A DNA stretch of 64,000 bases from Mesobacillus foraminis (GTDB lineage Bacteria > Bacillota > Bacilli > Bacillales > Cytobacillaceae), in assembly GCF_004340465.1 (NCBI RefSeq), contig NZ_SLVV01000007.1, forward strand, positions 1 to 64,000. The letters run 5' to 3'. This document shows positions 55,278-64,000 of the stretch, piece after piece (position 1 is the stretch's first letter; the number at the start of each line of letters is the position of its first letter). The notes beneath the pieces were generated by a model. The model was not told the DNA's origin. It saw only the letters and a list, made by a program, of their open reading frames with translations, and made no database searches. Made by a program: the position numbers and the translations under genes.

Positions 55278-56543
55278 TTATTCCATCGCATATTCCACCG
55301 CATTGGAACCAGCCAGCCGGCCGGTCACTAGGGCCGAGGTGATATTGTAGCCTCCGGTGTAGCCGTGGATATCAAGGATTTCGCCGCAGAAATACAACCC
55401 GCCCATCAGCTTCGAGGCCATTGTTTGGGGCTCAACTTCTTTAACCGAAACGCCGCCCCCTGTAACAAACGCTTTTTCCAGTGGCTGTGTACCATTGACG
55501 GTAAATTGGAAATTCTTGCAGCTGGCCGCAAAACTCCTGATTTTTTCATTTGATACCTGACCGCCCTGGGCTGAAGGATCGATTTCATTTCTTTCAAGTA
55601 AAAACAAGAGGTATCTTTCGGGAATCAGGCCTTTTAGCACATTTTTGACTGATTTTTTTGGTTCTGCCTTGATAAGGGAGTTGATCTCCTGGAACAGTTC
55701 CTCCGTTTTTTTCTCCGGAAGCGCATCAAGGTTCACTGTAACTCTCTTGAGGTCCCATTTTTTCATTGCTTTAACCACAAATTGACTGCATCTCAGGACA
55801 GCGGGGCCGCTAATCCCAAAATGAGTGAAAATCATATCCATTTTATGCGTAACCAAAGGCTTGCCTTTGGGATTGAGCACACTTAAAGCAACACTTCTTA
55901 AAGATAGCCCCTGCAGGACCTTTTCCTTAATAAATCCTTCATCGGAGAGAAGAGGGACTTCTGTAGGAAATAGCTCTGTAATAGTGTGGCCTGCTTTTTC
56001 AGCCCATGCGTAGCCATCACCAGTAGAGCCTGTATGGGGAACAGATTTACCCCCTACGGCAATAACAACACTTTTAGCCGATAAGATCTCATTCCCAGGC
56101 AGTTCCACGGACTCAACTCTTCCGTCCTTGTAATGAACGTCCAGAACAGGACAGTTCACCCGAACATCGACATCCAACTCCTTAAGTCTTGATATCAATG
56201 CATCTACAACTGATTGGGCTTTGTTGCTGACTGGAAACATTCGGCCGTGATCTTCTTCCTTTAATTCAATGCCTAGCTTTTCAAAAAACGCGATAATGTC
56301 TTCATTGCTAAAAATGGAGAAGGCACTGTACAAAAATCGCCCATTGCCAGGAATATGTTTAATAATTTCTTCGATAGGGAGCCGGTTTGTCACATTGCAG
56401 CGGCCTCCCCCCGAGATGGCAAGCTTTCTTCCAAGCTTGTCTCCTTTATCGATGAGGAGCACTTTCCTTCCTTTTTCACCGGCCGCAATCGCTGCCATCA
56501 GGCCGGATGGACCTCCGCCCAGTATAATACAATCATATTTCAT
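55278..56543 (-). CDS. ytfP: HI0933/BaiN-family flavoprotein YtfP
   Basis: 421-residue NAD(P)/FAD-dependent oxidoreductase-like protein. The FAD-binding [25 protein letters not shown] opens it, followed by [14 protein letters not shown], the family signature, and the C-terminal [20 protein letters not shown]. The reaction is unknown for the Bacillus member. The ATG has GGTGAAAAG upstream. It is divergent from ytgP. Confidence 0.9.
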   Translation of the reverse strand: MKYDCIILGGGPSGLMAAIAAGEKGRKVLLIDKGDKLGRKLAISGGGRCNVTNRLPIEEIIKHIPGNGRFLYSAFSIFSNEDIIAFFEKLGIELKEEDHGRMFPVSNKAQSVVDALISRLKELDVDVRVNCPVLDVHYKDGRVESVELPGNEILSAKSVVIAVGGKSVPHTGSTGDGYAWAEKAGHTITELFPTEVPLLSDEGFIKEKVLQGLSLRSVALSVLNPKGKPLVTHKMDMIFTHFGISGPAVLRCSQFVVKAMKKWDLKRVTVNLDALPEKKTEELFQEINSLIKAEPKKSVKNVLKGLIPERYLLFLLERNEIDPSAQGGQVSNEKIRSFAASCKNFQFTVNGTQPLEKAFVTGGGVSVKEVEPQTMASKLMGGLYFCGEILDIHGYTGGYNITSALVTGRLAGSNAVEYAME

Positions 56544-56773
56544 TTCTTTTCACCAACTTATTTACTAAAGGATTTTATCATTATAACATTTCCATAATGG
56601 GCGGAAATGAAACAATGCCCCGAAATATACTGTGACGGCGGATTGAACCAGGCCTGCCATGGAAGATTAATTTATACTAATGCAGAGCGTTTATGTTAAA
56701 ATAAAGTTTTGAGACGATAATGTGTTGTATATTTTATGGAAGCGAGCACGCTTTTCAAGTAGGAAGGGATATT

Positions 56774-58396
56774 ATGTCATCTAAGCTGTTGAGAGGGACC
56801 TTTATCTTGACCCTCGGGACCATCCTGTCCAAAGTCCTGGGGCTGTTTTATGTCATTCCGTTTTATGCGATTGTGGGAGATCAGGGGACTGCGCTTTACC
56901 AGTATTCCTATGTGCCATATACCATTTTTATCAGTATAGCCACGGCAGGAGTTCCGCTGGCGGTTTCAAAGTTCATCTCGAAGTACAATGCCCTTGAAGA
57001 ATATGCAGTAGGAAGAAAACTGTTTAAGTCCGGAATCCTGATTATGCTGGCAAGTGGTATAATTTCATTTCTTATCATGTATATCACGGCTCCGGGACTC
57101 GCCGCAATGTCAATTGGCTCTGAAACTAAGGACGCAAAAATAAGCATTGAGGATGTCACTACAGTCATCCGTGCCGTAAGTTTTGCGCTAATTGTCGTTC
57201 CTGTCATGAGCCTTGTCCGCGGATTTTTCCAGGGACACCAGTCAATGGGCCCATCGGCAGTCTCCCAGGTGGTGGAGCAGCTTGTCCGGATTATCTTTGT
57301 ACTGGGCGGAGCATTTGTCGTATACAAGGTGATGGATGGCAGCCTGGTAAGTGCTGTCAGTGTGGCAACCTTTGCAGCCTTTATTGGGGCCCTCGGAAGC
57401 CTTGCCATTCTGGGCTGGTACTGGTATAAGCGAAAATCCAATCTAGACAAACTATTAACAGAAGATAAGCGTACAATGGATATTTCTTTAAAAGAAATCT
57501 ATAAAGAAATATTGCTGTATGCTGCTCCCTTTGTCTTTGTCGGGGTTGCCAATCCGCTTTTCCAGTTTATTGATCAGGTTACCTTCAGCAGGGCCATGGC
57601 CTCAGTTGGATTGAAAGACCAGGCAACTGCGGCTTTTTCGGTCCTTAATTTCCAGACACATAAGCTGGTTATCATACCTGTTTCCCTTGCTACTGCCTTT
57701 TCATTGACGCTTGTCCCGAGCATCACGAAGTCATTTGTGGAAAATGACAGGAGAAGCTTGAATCAGCAGCTTGATCAGACTTTCCAGGTACTTATGTATC
57801 TGACGGTTCCTGCAGTAGTAGGGCTGTCGATCCTTGCAGAGCCGGCCTTTACTGTTTTCTATGAAAACAAAGAGCTGGGAACCGAGATTTTAAGGGCCTA
57901 CGCACCTGTTGCTATATTATTTGCGTTATTTTCCGTTACGGCAGCGATTCTGCAGGGAATAAACGAACAGAGGTTTACCGTCTTGAGCCTGCTGACGGGC
58001 CTGCTGGTGAAATTAAGCCTTAACATTCCATTGATTCAGCATTTTGAGACAGAAGGGGCTGTACTCGCAACAGCTCTTGGATATACAGCTGCCATTCTGA
58101 TCAACCTTTTTGTTATCAAATATTTTGCGCGTTATCCATTTAAATTTGTGGCTAGACGAATAGTCTTGATCCTGATTTTCTCAGCAGTAATGGGAGCAGG
58201 AACCCTTGCAGCCTATGAGGGACTGAGCGAATTGATTTCTCCAGCTTCCAAGCCTGGCTCCATTTTAATCATTGTCATATGTGCACTTTTTGGTGCAGCC
58301 ATATATGCCTATCTTAGCTTCCGTTCCCGATTGGTTGATCTGCTCTTTGGGGATAAAGTGGACAAAATTAAAAGAAAGCTTCGGCTGCCCATATAA
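56774..58396 (+). CDS. ytgP: MATE/MurJ-like lipid flippase YtgP
   Basis: 540 residues with about fourteen hydrophobic helices, polysaccharide biosynthesis (MOP superfamily) type. The ATG at 56774 (AGGAAGGGA upstream) gives MSSKLLRGTFILT, while an earlier in-frame ATG is rejected. B. subtilis YtgP can replace MurJ, so a role in flipping lipid II is likely. It stands alone. Confidence 0.9.
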   Translation: MSSKLLRGTFILTLGTILSKVLGLFYVIPFYAIVGDQGTALYQYSYVPYTIFISIATAGVPLAVSKFISKYNALEEYAVGRKLFKSGILIMLASGIISFLIMYITAPGLAAMSIGSETKDAKISIEDVTTVIRAVSFALIVVPVMSLVRGFFQGHQSMGPSAVSQVVEQLVRIIFVLGGAFVVYKVMDGSLVSAVSVATFAAFIGALGSLAILGWYWYKRKSNLDKLLTEDKRTMDISLKEIYKEILLYAAPFVFVGVANPLFQFIDQVTFSRAMASVGLKDQATAAFSVLNFQTHKLVIIPVSLATAFSLTLVPSITKSFVENDRRSLNQQLDQTFQVLMYLTVPAVVGLSILAEPAFTVFYENKELGTEILRAYAPVAILFALFSVTAAILQGINEQRFTVLSLLTGLLVKLSLNIPLIQHFETEGAVLATALGYTAAILINLFVIKYFARYPFKFVARRIVLILIFSAVMGAGTLAAYEGLSELISPASKPGSILIIVICALFGAAIYAYLSFRSRLVDLLFGDKVDKIKRKLRLPI

Positions 58397-58401
58397 AAGC
58401 A

Positions 58402-58433
58402 GGCCCCTGCCAAAGCGCGGGGCCCATTTTTTA
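58402..58433 (+). terminator. terminator of ytgP
   Basis: GGCCCC / GGGGCC stem with an 11-base loop and ATTTTTT. Confidence 0.6.
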
Positions 58434-58446
58434 TAGCGGGGGAATC

Positions 58447-58644
58447 TTAATAGTAGGTTTCATAGTCAGGACGAGTAAGCCCCAAGCGGCGTTCAATCCG
58501 ATCAACGCGTCGGTCTAATTGGTTAATCTGATTGCCTAGCCTTTGTACCTGGCGTTCAAGCCGTTCTAATCGCTGATTAACATTGCCACCCCCGGGGAAT
58601 CCAGGGAAAAATTGCCCTTGCTGACGATAATCCATCATGATCAT
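58447..58644 (-). CDS. small coiled-coil protein, unknown function
   Basis: 65 residues: a short Gly/Pro/Phe/Gln-rich head (QGQFFPGFPGGG), then a heptad-patterned, Arg/Gln-rich coiled coil (LERLERQVQRLGNQINQLDRRV) and the tail TRPDYETYY. AAAGGAG lies upstream, and three ATGs in the first four codons leave the exact start open. The head-plus-coil layout resembles small spore-coat-associated proteins. That is inference and no family was recognised. Confidence 0.72.
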   Translation of the reverse strand: MIMMDYRQQGQFFPGFPGGGNVNQRLERLERQVQRLGNQINQLDRRVDRIERRLGLTRPDYETYY

Positions 58645-58743
58645 TCATCTCCTTTGTCAATTAACAGGTAAAGCATGATAACAGTCTATGTGGAGATGGT
58701 AAAAAGGAGTGGGCTAAAGCCCATTAAAACAGGAGTGATAAAA

Positions 58744-59460
58744 ATGCGAATTGATAAAATGCTTTCCAATACGGGATTTGGCAGCCGGAGAGAAGTAAAA
58801 AAACTTCTTAAAGATGGTGCAGTTCAAGTAAACAGTATGACGATTAAAGACCCGGGTCATCATGTTGATGTGAAAGGAGATACTGTTTTGGTCCACGGTG
58901 AAGAGGTCAGCTACCGGGAGTTCATTTACTTAATGATGAACAAGCCTCCAGGAGTCATTTCAGCCACAGAAGATCATCATGATCAGACTGTCATCGACCT
59001 CCTTGAGCTAGAAGACTCAATCTACGAGCCTTTTCCTGTAGGCAGACTGGACAAGGATACAGAAGGGCTGCTGCTGATTACAAATGACGGCCAGCTAGCA
59101 CATAGGCTGCTATCGCCGAAAAAGCACGTACCAAAAACGTATTTTGCCGTTATTGAAGGGGAAGTGACAGAGGAAGATATCATAGCCTTTCAGCAGGGGG
59201 TCATCCTTGATGATGGCTATAAAACCAAGCCCGGTGATCTCAAAATCATAAAAGCAGGGCTGACTTCCGACATTGAACTGACGATCACGGAAGGAAAGTT
59301 TCATCAAGTGAAGCGGATGTTTCAGGCTGTTGGAAAAAGGGTGATCTATCTCAAACGACTTTCAATGGGACCGCTTAAGCTGGATGAGACGCTGGAACTT
59401 GGGGAGTATCGGGAATTGACCGATGAAGAAATTGAACTTTTGATGAAGCAGGATAAATAA
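58744..59460 (+). CDS. ytzG: RsuA-family pseudouridine synthase
   Basis: 238 residues from the ATG at 58744 (ACAGGAGTG upstream). An in-frame upstream ATG is rejected. The N-terminal S4 RNA-binding domain (MRIDKMLSNTGFGSRREVKKLLKDGAVQVN) precedes the catalytic domain, with the aspartate in PVGRLDKDTEGLLLIT. RsuA makes pseudouridine 516 in E. coli 16S rRNA. The B. subtilis homologue in this place is the likely equivalent. Confidence 0.9.
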   Translation: MRIDKMLSNTGFGSRREVKKLLKDGAVQVNSMTIKDPGHHVDVKGDTVLVHGEEVSYREFIYLMMNKPPGVISATEDHHDQTVIDLLELEDSIYEPFPVGRLDKDTEGLLLITNDGQLAHRLLSPKKHVPKTYFAVIEGEVTEEDIIAFQQGVILDDGYKTKPGDLKIIKAGLTSDIELTITEGKFHQVKRMFQAVGKRVIYLKRLSMGPLKLDETLELGEYRELTDEEIELLMKQDK

Positions 59461-59528
59461 TATCAAATACCATAAAAAATAGAACCCCGCTTATAATAGT
59501 GGCAGAGTTCTATTTTTTTTCATATTGT

Positions 59529-59750
59529 TTAGGACGTCAATTTAACTTTTTTTTGTGTCGTGGTCCATTTTCCACGGCTGGGGCTTTTTACTAAGTCGTT
59601 ATAGGCGAGGACATTTAAATCCCTCTGGATGGTCCGGGGGGTGATGCCAAACTCCTCTACAAGATCCTGGGTTGTTACCGTCCCATTCTTTCTAATGAAC
59701 ATGTAGATGGACTTGATACGGTTTATCATCCGGTTAGTTGAAGGTTTCAA
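59529..59750 (-). CDS. ytzE: DeoR-type helix-turn-helix protein YtzE
   Basis: 73 residues consisting almost only of a DeoR-like helix-turn-helix (GTVTTQDLVEEFGITPRTIQRDLNVLAYNDLV), without the sugar-phosphate-sensing domain of full-length family members. It starts at TTG with GGGAGTGG upstream. B. subtilis has a similar 71-residue YtzE. Targets are unknown. Confidence 0.85.
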   Translation of the reverse strand: MKPSTNRMINRIKSIYMFIRKNGTVTTQDLVEEFGITPRTIQRDLNVLAYNDLVKSPSRGKWTTTQKKVKLTS

Positions 59751-60237
59751 ACAACCACTCCCTATCCTTTATTAAACCCTGGGCATATTCCAGCAACCGA
59801 CAGTTCAATGAAGATGAATCTTCGACTTATGTAGTTTTCTTCTTTCCAGCCATCTCCTTTACAGTTCCCGTTGTAAAACAGGTTTTGTATTGGCACCTTT
59901 TCGACTATTCTACCCTTTTTTAAGATAGAATTCTACAAAGTTGACCAAATTTACAAAATATTAATCTGTTTTATAACTTAAATGTTCGGAAATCCCCCTT
60001 TCTTTTTACTCTCACTTAACAATATGGCGAAAGACAGGCAAATTATGAATAGAAGATTGAAAATTTAGAAAAACAGACAGGTTATTTTGGCACACAAAAG
60101 TGTGAATAGGACAAATCAGTTTAAAAAAAAGGGGAAGAGCGGTAAGATGAAGGAAACTATAAAAAGTGAAAGCATTTGCATTTCCTACATTTCCTAAAGA
60201 GATATAATCAATAAAAGAGACATATGGAGGGATTCAC
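59751..60237. other. 487-base intergenic region upstream of pepV
   Basis: No gene with a convincing ribosome site apart from a possible 16-codon ORF (60147-60197). A TATAAT at 60203-60208 is the probable -10 of pepV, with only a weak -35 (TTTCCT) 16 bases earlier. I see no riboswitch or repeat. Confidence 0.4.
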
Positions 60238-61656
60238 GTGACTTCGATCAATTGGACAGAGGAAGTAGATAAAAGGAAGGAACAATTGATTCGCGACACT
60301 CAAGAATTTTTAAAAATAAAAAGTGTGCTTGATGAGGAAAATGCGACAGCTGATGCCCCGCTGGGAAAGGGGGTAAAAGAAGCACTTGACTATATGCTTC
60401 AGATAGGAAAAAAAGATGGATTTACTGCAAAAAATGTTGGGGATTTGGCTGGCCATCTTGAATTCGGCAAAGGGGACGAGATTGTCGGAATCCTTTGTCA
60501 TGTTGATGTGGTGCCTGAAGGAGATGGGTGGACGAGCCCGCCATACAGTGCAGAAATTCGTGACGGTAAGATATTTGCCCGTGGAGCTATTGATGATAAA
60601 GGCCCAACCATGGCTGCCTATTATGCCATGAAAATTGTTAAAGAACTGGAACTCCCTTTACAACGGCGTGTCCGAATGATCATTGGGACAGATGAAGAAA
60701 GCAACTGGCGGTGTGTTGAACATTATTTTAAACATGAAGAAATGCCTTCGATGGGATTCGCCCCTGATGCTGATTTTCCGATCATCTATGCTGAAAAAGG
60801 GATTGCCGATTTTGATTTAGTGTCAGCTAAGCGGGAAGATGATCGCGAAGAAGGCCATGATGTTGAGGTGTTAAATTTCTCTTCCGGCAGACGTTACAAT
60901 ATGGTGCCTGATTTTGCTACCGTTTCTCTTGATGTTTTTAAAGCCCAGAATGAGATTTTGCAGCGGTACGAGGAATATAAAAAACAGCACGGCCTTGGAG
61001 GAGAGTGTCACGTAGACAGCGGGATGCTCATTCTGGAATTTGAAGGAATTTCTGCCCATGGGATGGAGCCGGACAACGGCAAGAACGCCGGCTTGCACAT
61101 GTCAAGATTCCTGGCAGGGCTTAATATCGATTCCAGTGCCAATCAGTTTTTTGAATTTACCTGCGAGTATTTTAAGGATTCGCGGGGGAGAAAGCTTGGA
61201 GTTGCCTTTTCTGATGATATAACTGGCGACCTGACGATCAATGTAGGAATCTTGAGTTATACAAAGCAGGCAGGCGGACGGCTTGGTTTGAATATGCGTT
61301 ACCCGGTTACAACCGACTTTGAGAAGGTAAAGGCTGCCATTGAAAAAGTGGCCGAAGTCGAGGGATTCACAGTCGAGAACTTCAGCAATTCTAAACCGCA
61401 CCATGTAGATGAAAATGAATTCCTGGTCCAAACATTAAAAAAGGTATATGAGGAACAGACCGGGGAAAAGGCAGAGCTCATATCGATCGGCGGCGGAACC
61501 TATGCCCGTTCATTGACATCGGGAGTGGCTTTTGGTCCTCTATTCCCGGGGCGAGAAGATGTAGCACATCAGAAAGACGAATATATCTTAATAGAAGATA
61601 TGCTTAAGGCTACCGCCATTTATGCCCAGGCAATCTATGAATTGGCAGGAAAATAA
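60238..61656 (+). CDS. pepV: dipeptidase PepV (M20 family)
   Basis: 472-residue zinc metallopeptidase releasing amino acids from dipeptides. Zinc-site motifs: H in CHVDVVPEGDGW, the bridging aspartate in GAIDDKGP, the catalytic Glu pair in GTDEES, and a distal histidine in the C-terminal EDVAHQKDE. Translation begins at GTG behind GGAGGG. The dat gene follows after 15 bases, so dipeptide breakdown and D-amino-acid handling are cotranscribed. Confidence 0.94.
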   Translation: MTSINWTEEVDKRKEQLIRDTQEFLKIKSVLDEENATADAPLGKGVKEALDYMLQIGKKDGFTAKNVGDLAGHLEFGKGDEIVGILCHVDVVPEGDGWTSPPYSAEIRDGKIFARGAIDDKGPTMAAYYAMKIVKELELPLQRRVRMIIGTDEESNWRCVEHYFKHEEMPSMGFAPDADFPIIYAEKGIADFDLVSAKREDDREEGHDVEVLNFSSGRRYNMVPDFATVSLDVFKAQNEILQRYEEYKKQHGLGGECHVDSGMLILEFEGISAHGMEPDNGKNAGLHMSRFLAGLNIDSSANQFFEFTCEYFKDSRGRKLGVAFSDDITGDLTINVGILSYTKQAGGRLGLNMRYPVTTDFEKVKAAIEKVAEVEGFTVENFSNSKPHHVDENEFLVQTLKKVYEEQTGEKAELISIGGGTYARSLTSGVAFGPLFPGREDVAHQKDEYILIEDMLKATAIYAQAIYELAGK

Positions 61657-61671
61657 AGGAGTGTTAAGAAA

Positions 61672-62529
61672 ATGACACAATATGTGGCAGTGAACGGCAA
61701 CTTGATTGACAGAAAAAACGCCTATATTGATATTGAAGACAGGGGCTATCAATTTGGCGACGGTGTGTATGAGGTCATAAGGGTTTATAATGGTAAAATG
61801 TTCACAGGCAATGAGCATTTGGAGCGCTTGTGGAAAAGTGCGAGCTCCATTGGGATTACTATTCCACATTCAAGGGAAGAGCTCAAGGATCTCCTTGAAC
61901 AGCTTATACAAAAAAATAAGTTGTCTCTGGGAACTGTATACCTGCAATACACCCGCGGGATTGCTCCCCGGAAACATCCTTTTCCTTCTGACGATGTAAA
62001 GCCAACACTTGTTGCCTATACCAAAGAAGTGGGACGTCCGGAGGAAAAACTGCATTCCGGCATCAAAGCGATTCAGACAGAGGATATTCGCTGGCTCCGC
62101 TGTGATATTAAAAGCTTAAATCTGCTGGGGAACCTCCTGGCTAATCAAAAGGCCGCGGAAGCAGGCTGTGATGAAGCAATCCTGAACAGGGACGGCAGAG
62201 TCACAGAAGGAAGCCATTCCAATATTTCCATCGTGAAGGGTGGAAAGATTTATACACATCCAGCCAACAATTATATACTTAACGGAATATCAAGAAGGGT
62301 AATGCTGGAGATTTGCGCCCGTGAAGGCATACAGGTGATTGAGGAACCTTTTACTGTTAAAGAGCTTCAAGATGCTGATGAAATATTCCTTACGGGGACC
62401 ACGGTGGAGGTTATGCCGGTTATTGAGCTGGACGGGAAAAGTGCAGGGGGCGGCAAGCCAGGGCCTGTTACAAGAAAGCTGCAAAACTGGTTTAAAGCTG
62501 AAATTGAAAATCAATGCGGAAGATTATAA
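61672..62529 (+). CDS. dat: D-amino-acid aminotransferase Dat
   Basis: 285-residue fold-type IV PLP enzyme that interconverts D-alanine and D-glutamate, both needed for peptidoglycan. The PLP lysine is in DIKSLNLLGNLLANQKA, with the family motifs YIDIEDRGYQFGDGVYEVIRVY and LTGTTVEVMPV. AAAGGAGTG precedes the ATG. Cotranscribed with pepV. Confidence 0.94.
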   Translation: MTQYVAVNGNLIDRKNAYIDIEDRGYQFGDGVYEVIRVYNGKMFTGNEHLERLWKSASSIGITIPHSREELKDLLEQLIQKNKLSLGTVYLQYTRGIAPRKHPFPSDDVKPTLVAYTKEVGRPEEKLHSGIKAIQTEDIRWLRCDIKSLNLLGNLLANQKAAEAGCDEAILNRDGRVTEGSHSNISIVKGGKIYTHPANNYILNGISRRVMLEICAREGIQVIEEPFTVKELQDADEIFLTGTTVEVMPVIELDGKSAGGGKPGPVTRKLQNWFKAEIENQCGRL

Positions 62530-62530
62530 T

Positions 62531-62561
62531 ACGACTAAAAAAAGGGATTGCTGTGCAATCC
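62531..62561 (-). terminator. terminator between dat and the cysteine-synthase gene
   Basis: AAAGGGATTGC-TGT-GCAATCCCTTT. The T tract is on the minus-strand side, so it mainly serves the minus-strand gene. Confidence 0.8.
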
Positions 62562-62579
62562 CTTTCTCCAAACCAATTT

Positions 62580-63515
62580 TTACCCTTCAAACTGGAATAG
62601 ATCGCTTGAAAGATACCTCTCACCTGTGTCACAAACGATGCAGACTACCGCTTGATCAGGACTCAGGTTCTTTGCGACATTGATGGCCGCAAAGCAGGCA
62701 GCTCCAGAGGACGGGCCTACAAGGACTCCTTCCTCTCTTGCAAGCCTTCTAACAGTATTGTAGGCTTCTTCATCTTCAATGTTATGGATTTCATCGTATA
62801 CATCCTGGTTAAGGATCTCGGGAATAAAGCCGGGGCTGGTCCCAACAAGTTTATGCTTGCCAGGTTTTCCTCCCGAGAGGACCGGGGAACCTGCGGGCTC
62901 AACTACGTGGACTTTGACTTCGGGATACTTTTCTTTAAGTGCTTCCCCTGTGCCGGTAATCGTTCCGCCTGTTCCTGCTGTCGCCACAAATGCGCCCAGG
63001 GACATTTTTAATTCTTCCATAGCTTCAATGATTTCTTTGGCCGTTGTCTTCCTGTGGGCATCCGAGTTCGCTTCGTTTTCAAATTGCATAGGCATGAAGC
63101 TGCCGGGTATCTCTTTTAGCAGTTCTTGCGCTTTCTTTATTGATCCAGGCATTTTTTCGTCTCCCGGAGTCAGCACTACTTCTGCTCCATATGCTTTCAG
63201 AATATTGATCCTCTCTGCCGTCATCGTATCCGGCATAACTAGAATGGCTTTATATCCCCTTGCCGCTGCATTCATCGCCAGGCCGATTCCTGTATTCCCG
63301 CTTGTCGGCTCAATGATGGTTGCGCCAGGTTTCAGCTTTCCTTCTTTTTCGGCCGTGACAATCATATTGTAGGCAGCACGGTCTTTAACGCTTCTGCTCG
63401 GATTGTAGAATTCCAGCTTGAGATATACCGCAGCTCCTTTTTCAGGTGCGAGCCTGCTCAATTTTAAAAGTGGCGTGTCGCCGATCAAATCAGCAATATT
63501 ATTTACTGCTTTCAA
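62580..63515 (-). CDS. ytkP: cysteine synthase family protein (YtkP-like)
   Basis: 311-residue fold-type II PLP enzyme, homologous to CysK (O-acetylserine sulfhydrylase). The PLP lysine is in RSVKDRAAYNM, the substrate loop is EPTSGNTGIGLA, and the phosphate cup is GTGGTITGTGE. It starts at TTG behind AAGAAGGGAA. It is a CysK paralogue by position. The true substrate (O-acetylserine or another) cannot be told from sequence. Confidence 0.88.
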   Translation of the reverse strand: MKAVNNIADLIGDTPLLKLSRLAPEKGAAVYLKLEFYNPSRSVKDRAAYNMIVTAEKEGKLKPGATIIEPTSGNTGIGLAMNAAARGYKAILVMPDTMTAERINILKAYGAEVVLTPGDEKMPGSIKKAQELLKEIPGSFMPMQFENEANSDAHRKTTAKEIIEAMEELKMSLGAFVATAGTGGTITGTGEALKEKYPEVKVHVVEPAGSPVLSGGKPGKHKLVGTSPGFIPEILNQDVYDEIHNIEDEEAYNTVRRLAREEGVLVGPSSGAACFAAINVAKNLSPDQAVVCIVCDTGERYLSSDLFQFEG

Positions 63516-63692
63516 TTGAATTCCCTTCTTTCGGTGTTGTTCACTAAGTATAAGGTTGCCTTATTTTTATAAAAATAAAGGTTATCCTTTTAATAATACT
63601 AATAAAACAGACACAATATCAAATCATGAATCTCTCCGGTTCCTCCATTGGTTTGTTAAAATAGATCATGAAACAGAAAGGGCGTTTAACGT

Positions 63693-64000
63693 ATGTCTGA
63701 TGAAAAACACCATTATTTTTATGCCTTGGCATTGCCTGATGAAGCGAAGGAGTGCCTATCGGCAGCAGGTAAAGAGCTGCAGGAACAATTTCCGTTTAAA
63801 CGATGGGTCCATCCGCTGGATCTGCATATTACTCTTGCTTTCCTGGGGAATGCTCCGGAAGAAAAACTCAATGCTTCTATAAAAAACCTGGAGGCCACTT
63901 TAAATCCCGGAAAGTTTTCTCTGCAAATCGAGAAGCTAGGTGTCTTTGGAAAAATGGACTCACCCAGGATCTTTTGGGCCGGTGTTAACCACGAACCAAA
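63693..64000 (+). CDS. thpR: RNA 2',3'-cyclic phosphodiesterase / 2'-5' RNA ligase ThpR, 5' part
   Basis: ATG at 63693 opens a frame running off the window edge (about 102 residues seen, MSDEKHHYFYALALPDEA). The first HxT motif is in LHITLAFLG, hallmark of the 2H phosphoesterase/LigT family, and the second would lie beyond the edge. AGAAAGGGCG lies upstream. It corresponds to B. subtilis ytlP. Confidence 0.87.
   Translation, partial: MSDEKHHYFYALALPDEAKECLSAAGKELQEQFPFKRWVHPLDLHITLAFLGNAPEEKLNASIKNLEATLNPGKFSLQIEKLGVFGKMDSPRIFWAGVNHEP

Noticed and set aside
60167-60180. cre site upstream of pepV (TGAAAGCATTTGCA)
   Set aside because: Two mismatches at conserved positions, including the central CG, make it too weak to list as a feature.

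Overview
The window is chromosomal DNA from a Bacillaceae member (low-to-moderate G+C Firmicute, Bacillus/Mesobacillus/Cytobacillus-like). The evidence is a B. subtilis trnB-type tRNA cluster, a glgBCDAP operon, a menFDHBEC cluster, S-box and T-box RNAs, strong AGGAGG-type ribosome sites, at least nine TTG start codons, and long synteny with the yt* region of B. subtilis (yteA through ytlP). The species cannot be fixed from sequence alone.

Layout: 1-1325 holds the end of a tRNA cluster (partial Pro, then Ala, Met, Ile2, Ser, fMet, Asp, Phe, His, Gly, Ile, Asn, Ser, Glu). A 141-bp insertion that duplicates the 5' end of the fMet gene interrupts the cluster. 1615-9532 is the glycogen operon. 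9.6-11.8 kb has a small membrane protein, a long-type S-adenosylmethionine decarboxylase and YteA, the last two with sigma-B-like promoters. 11.9-20.7 kb is menaquinone synthesis: menA divergent from menF-menD-menH-menB-menE-menC. 20.7-21.5 kb is a scar with an IS1182-type transposase remnant and a Bacillaceae dispersed repeat. 21.5-31.8 kb carries flavohemoglobin with an Fnr-type box, a Zur-controlled zinc-binding lipoprotein, carbonic anhydrase, yidD, luxS, dps, a Nudix hydrolase, the ytlACD transporter and ytmAB.

31.9-43.8 kb carries pckA, an S-box riboswitch with metK, asnB, a C39-like peptidase, ytoA, the ytpAB C35-terpene pair and the ytqBA tRNA-modification pair. 44-49 kb carries an MFS transporter and the lutABC L-lactate oxidation operon with its regulator lutR and a palindromic LutR operator. 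49.3-53 kb carries a leucine T-box with leuS, a GNAT gene holding a G10 tract, and a rhodanese. 53.9-64 kb carries a NERD protein, cse60, ytfP, the ytgP (MurJ-like) flippase, an RsuA-type pseudouridine synthase, a DeoR-type regulator, pepV, dat, a cysteine-synthase paralogue and the start of a 2'-5' RNA ligase.

Most of the window is conserved core genome. The least explained structures are two arrays of a 52-bp tandem repeat (35.4-35.7 kb and 53.16-53.82 kb) that share a GTAG-purine-CTACGTG core. The larger has 13 very regular units, each carrying a 27-bp dyad, and does not encode protein. Other points worth checking are the tRNA-cluster insertion, the IS remnant beside a duplicated terminator stem, the helically aligned Fnr box of hmp, paired Zur boxes and the G10 tract.
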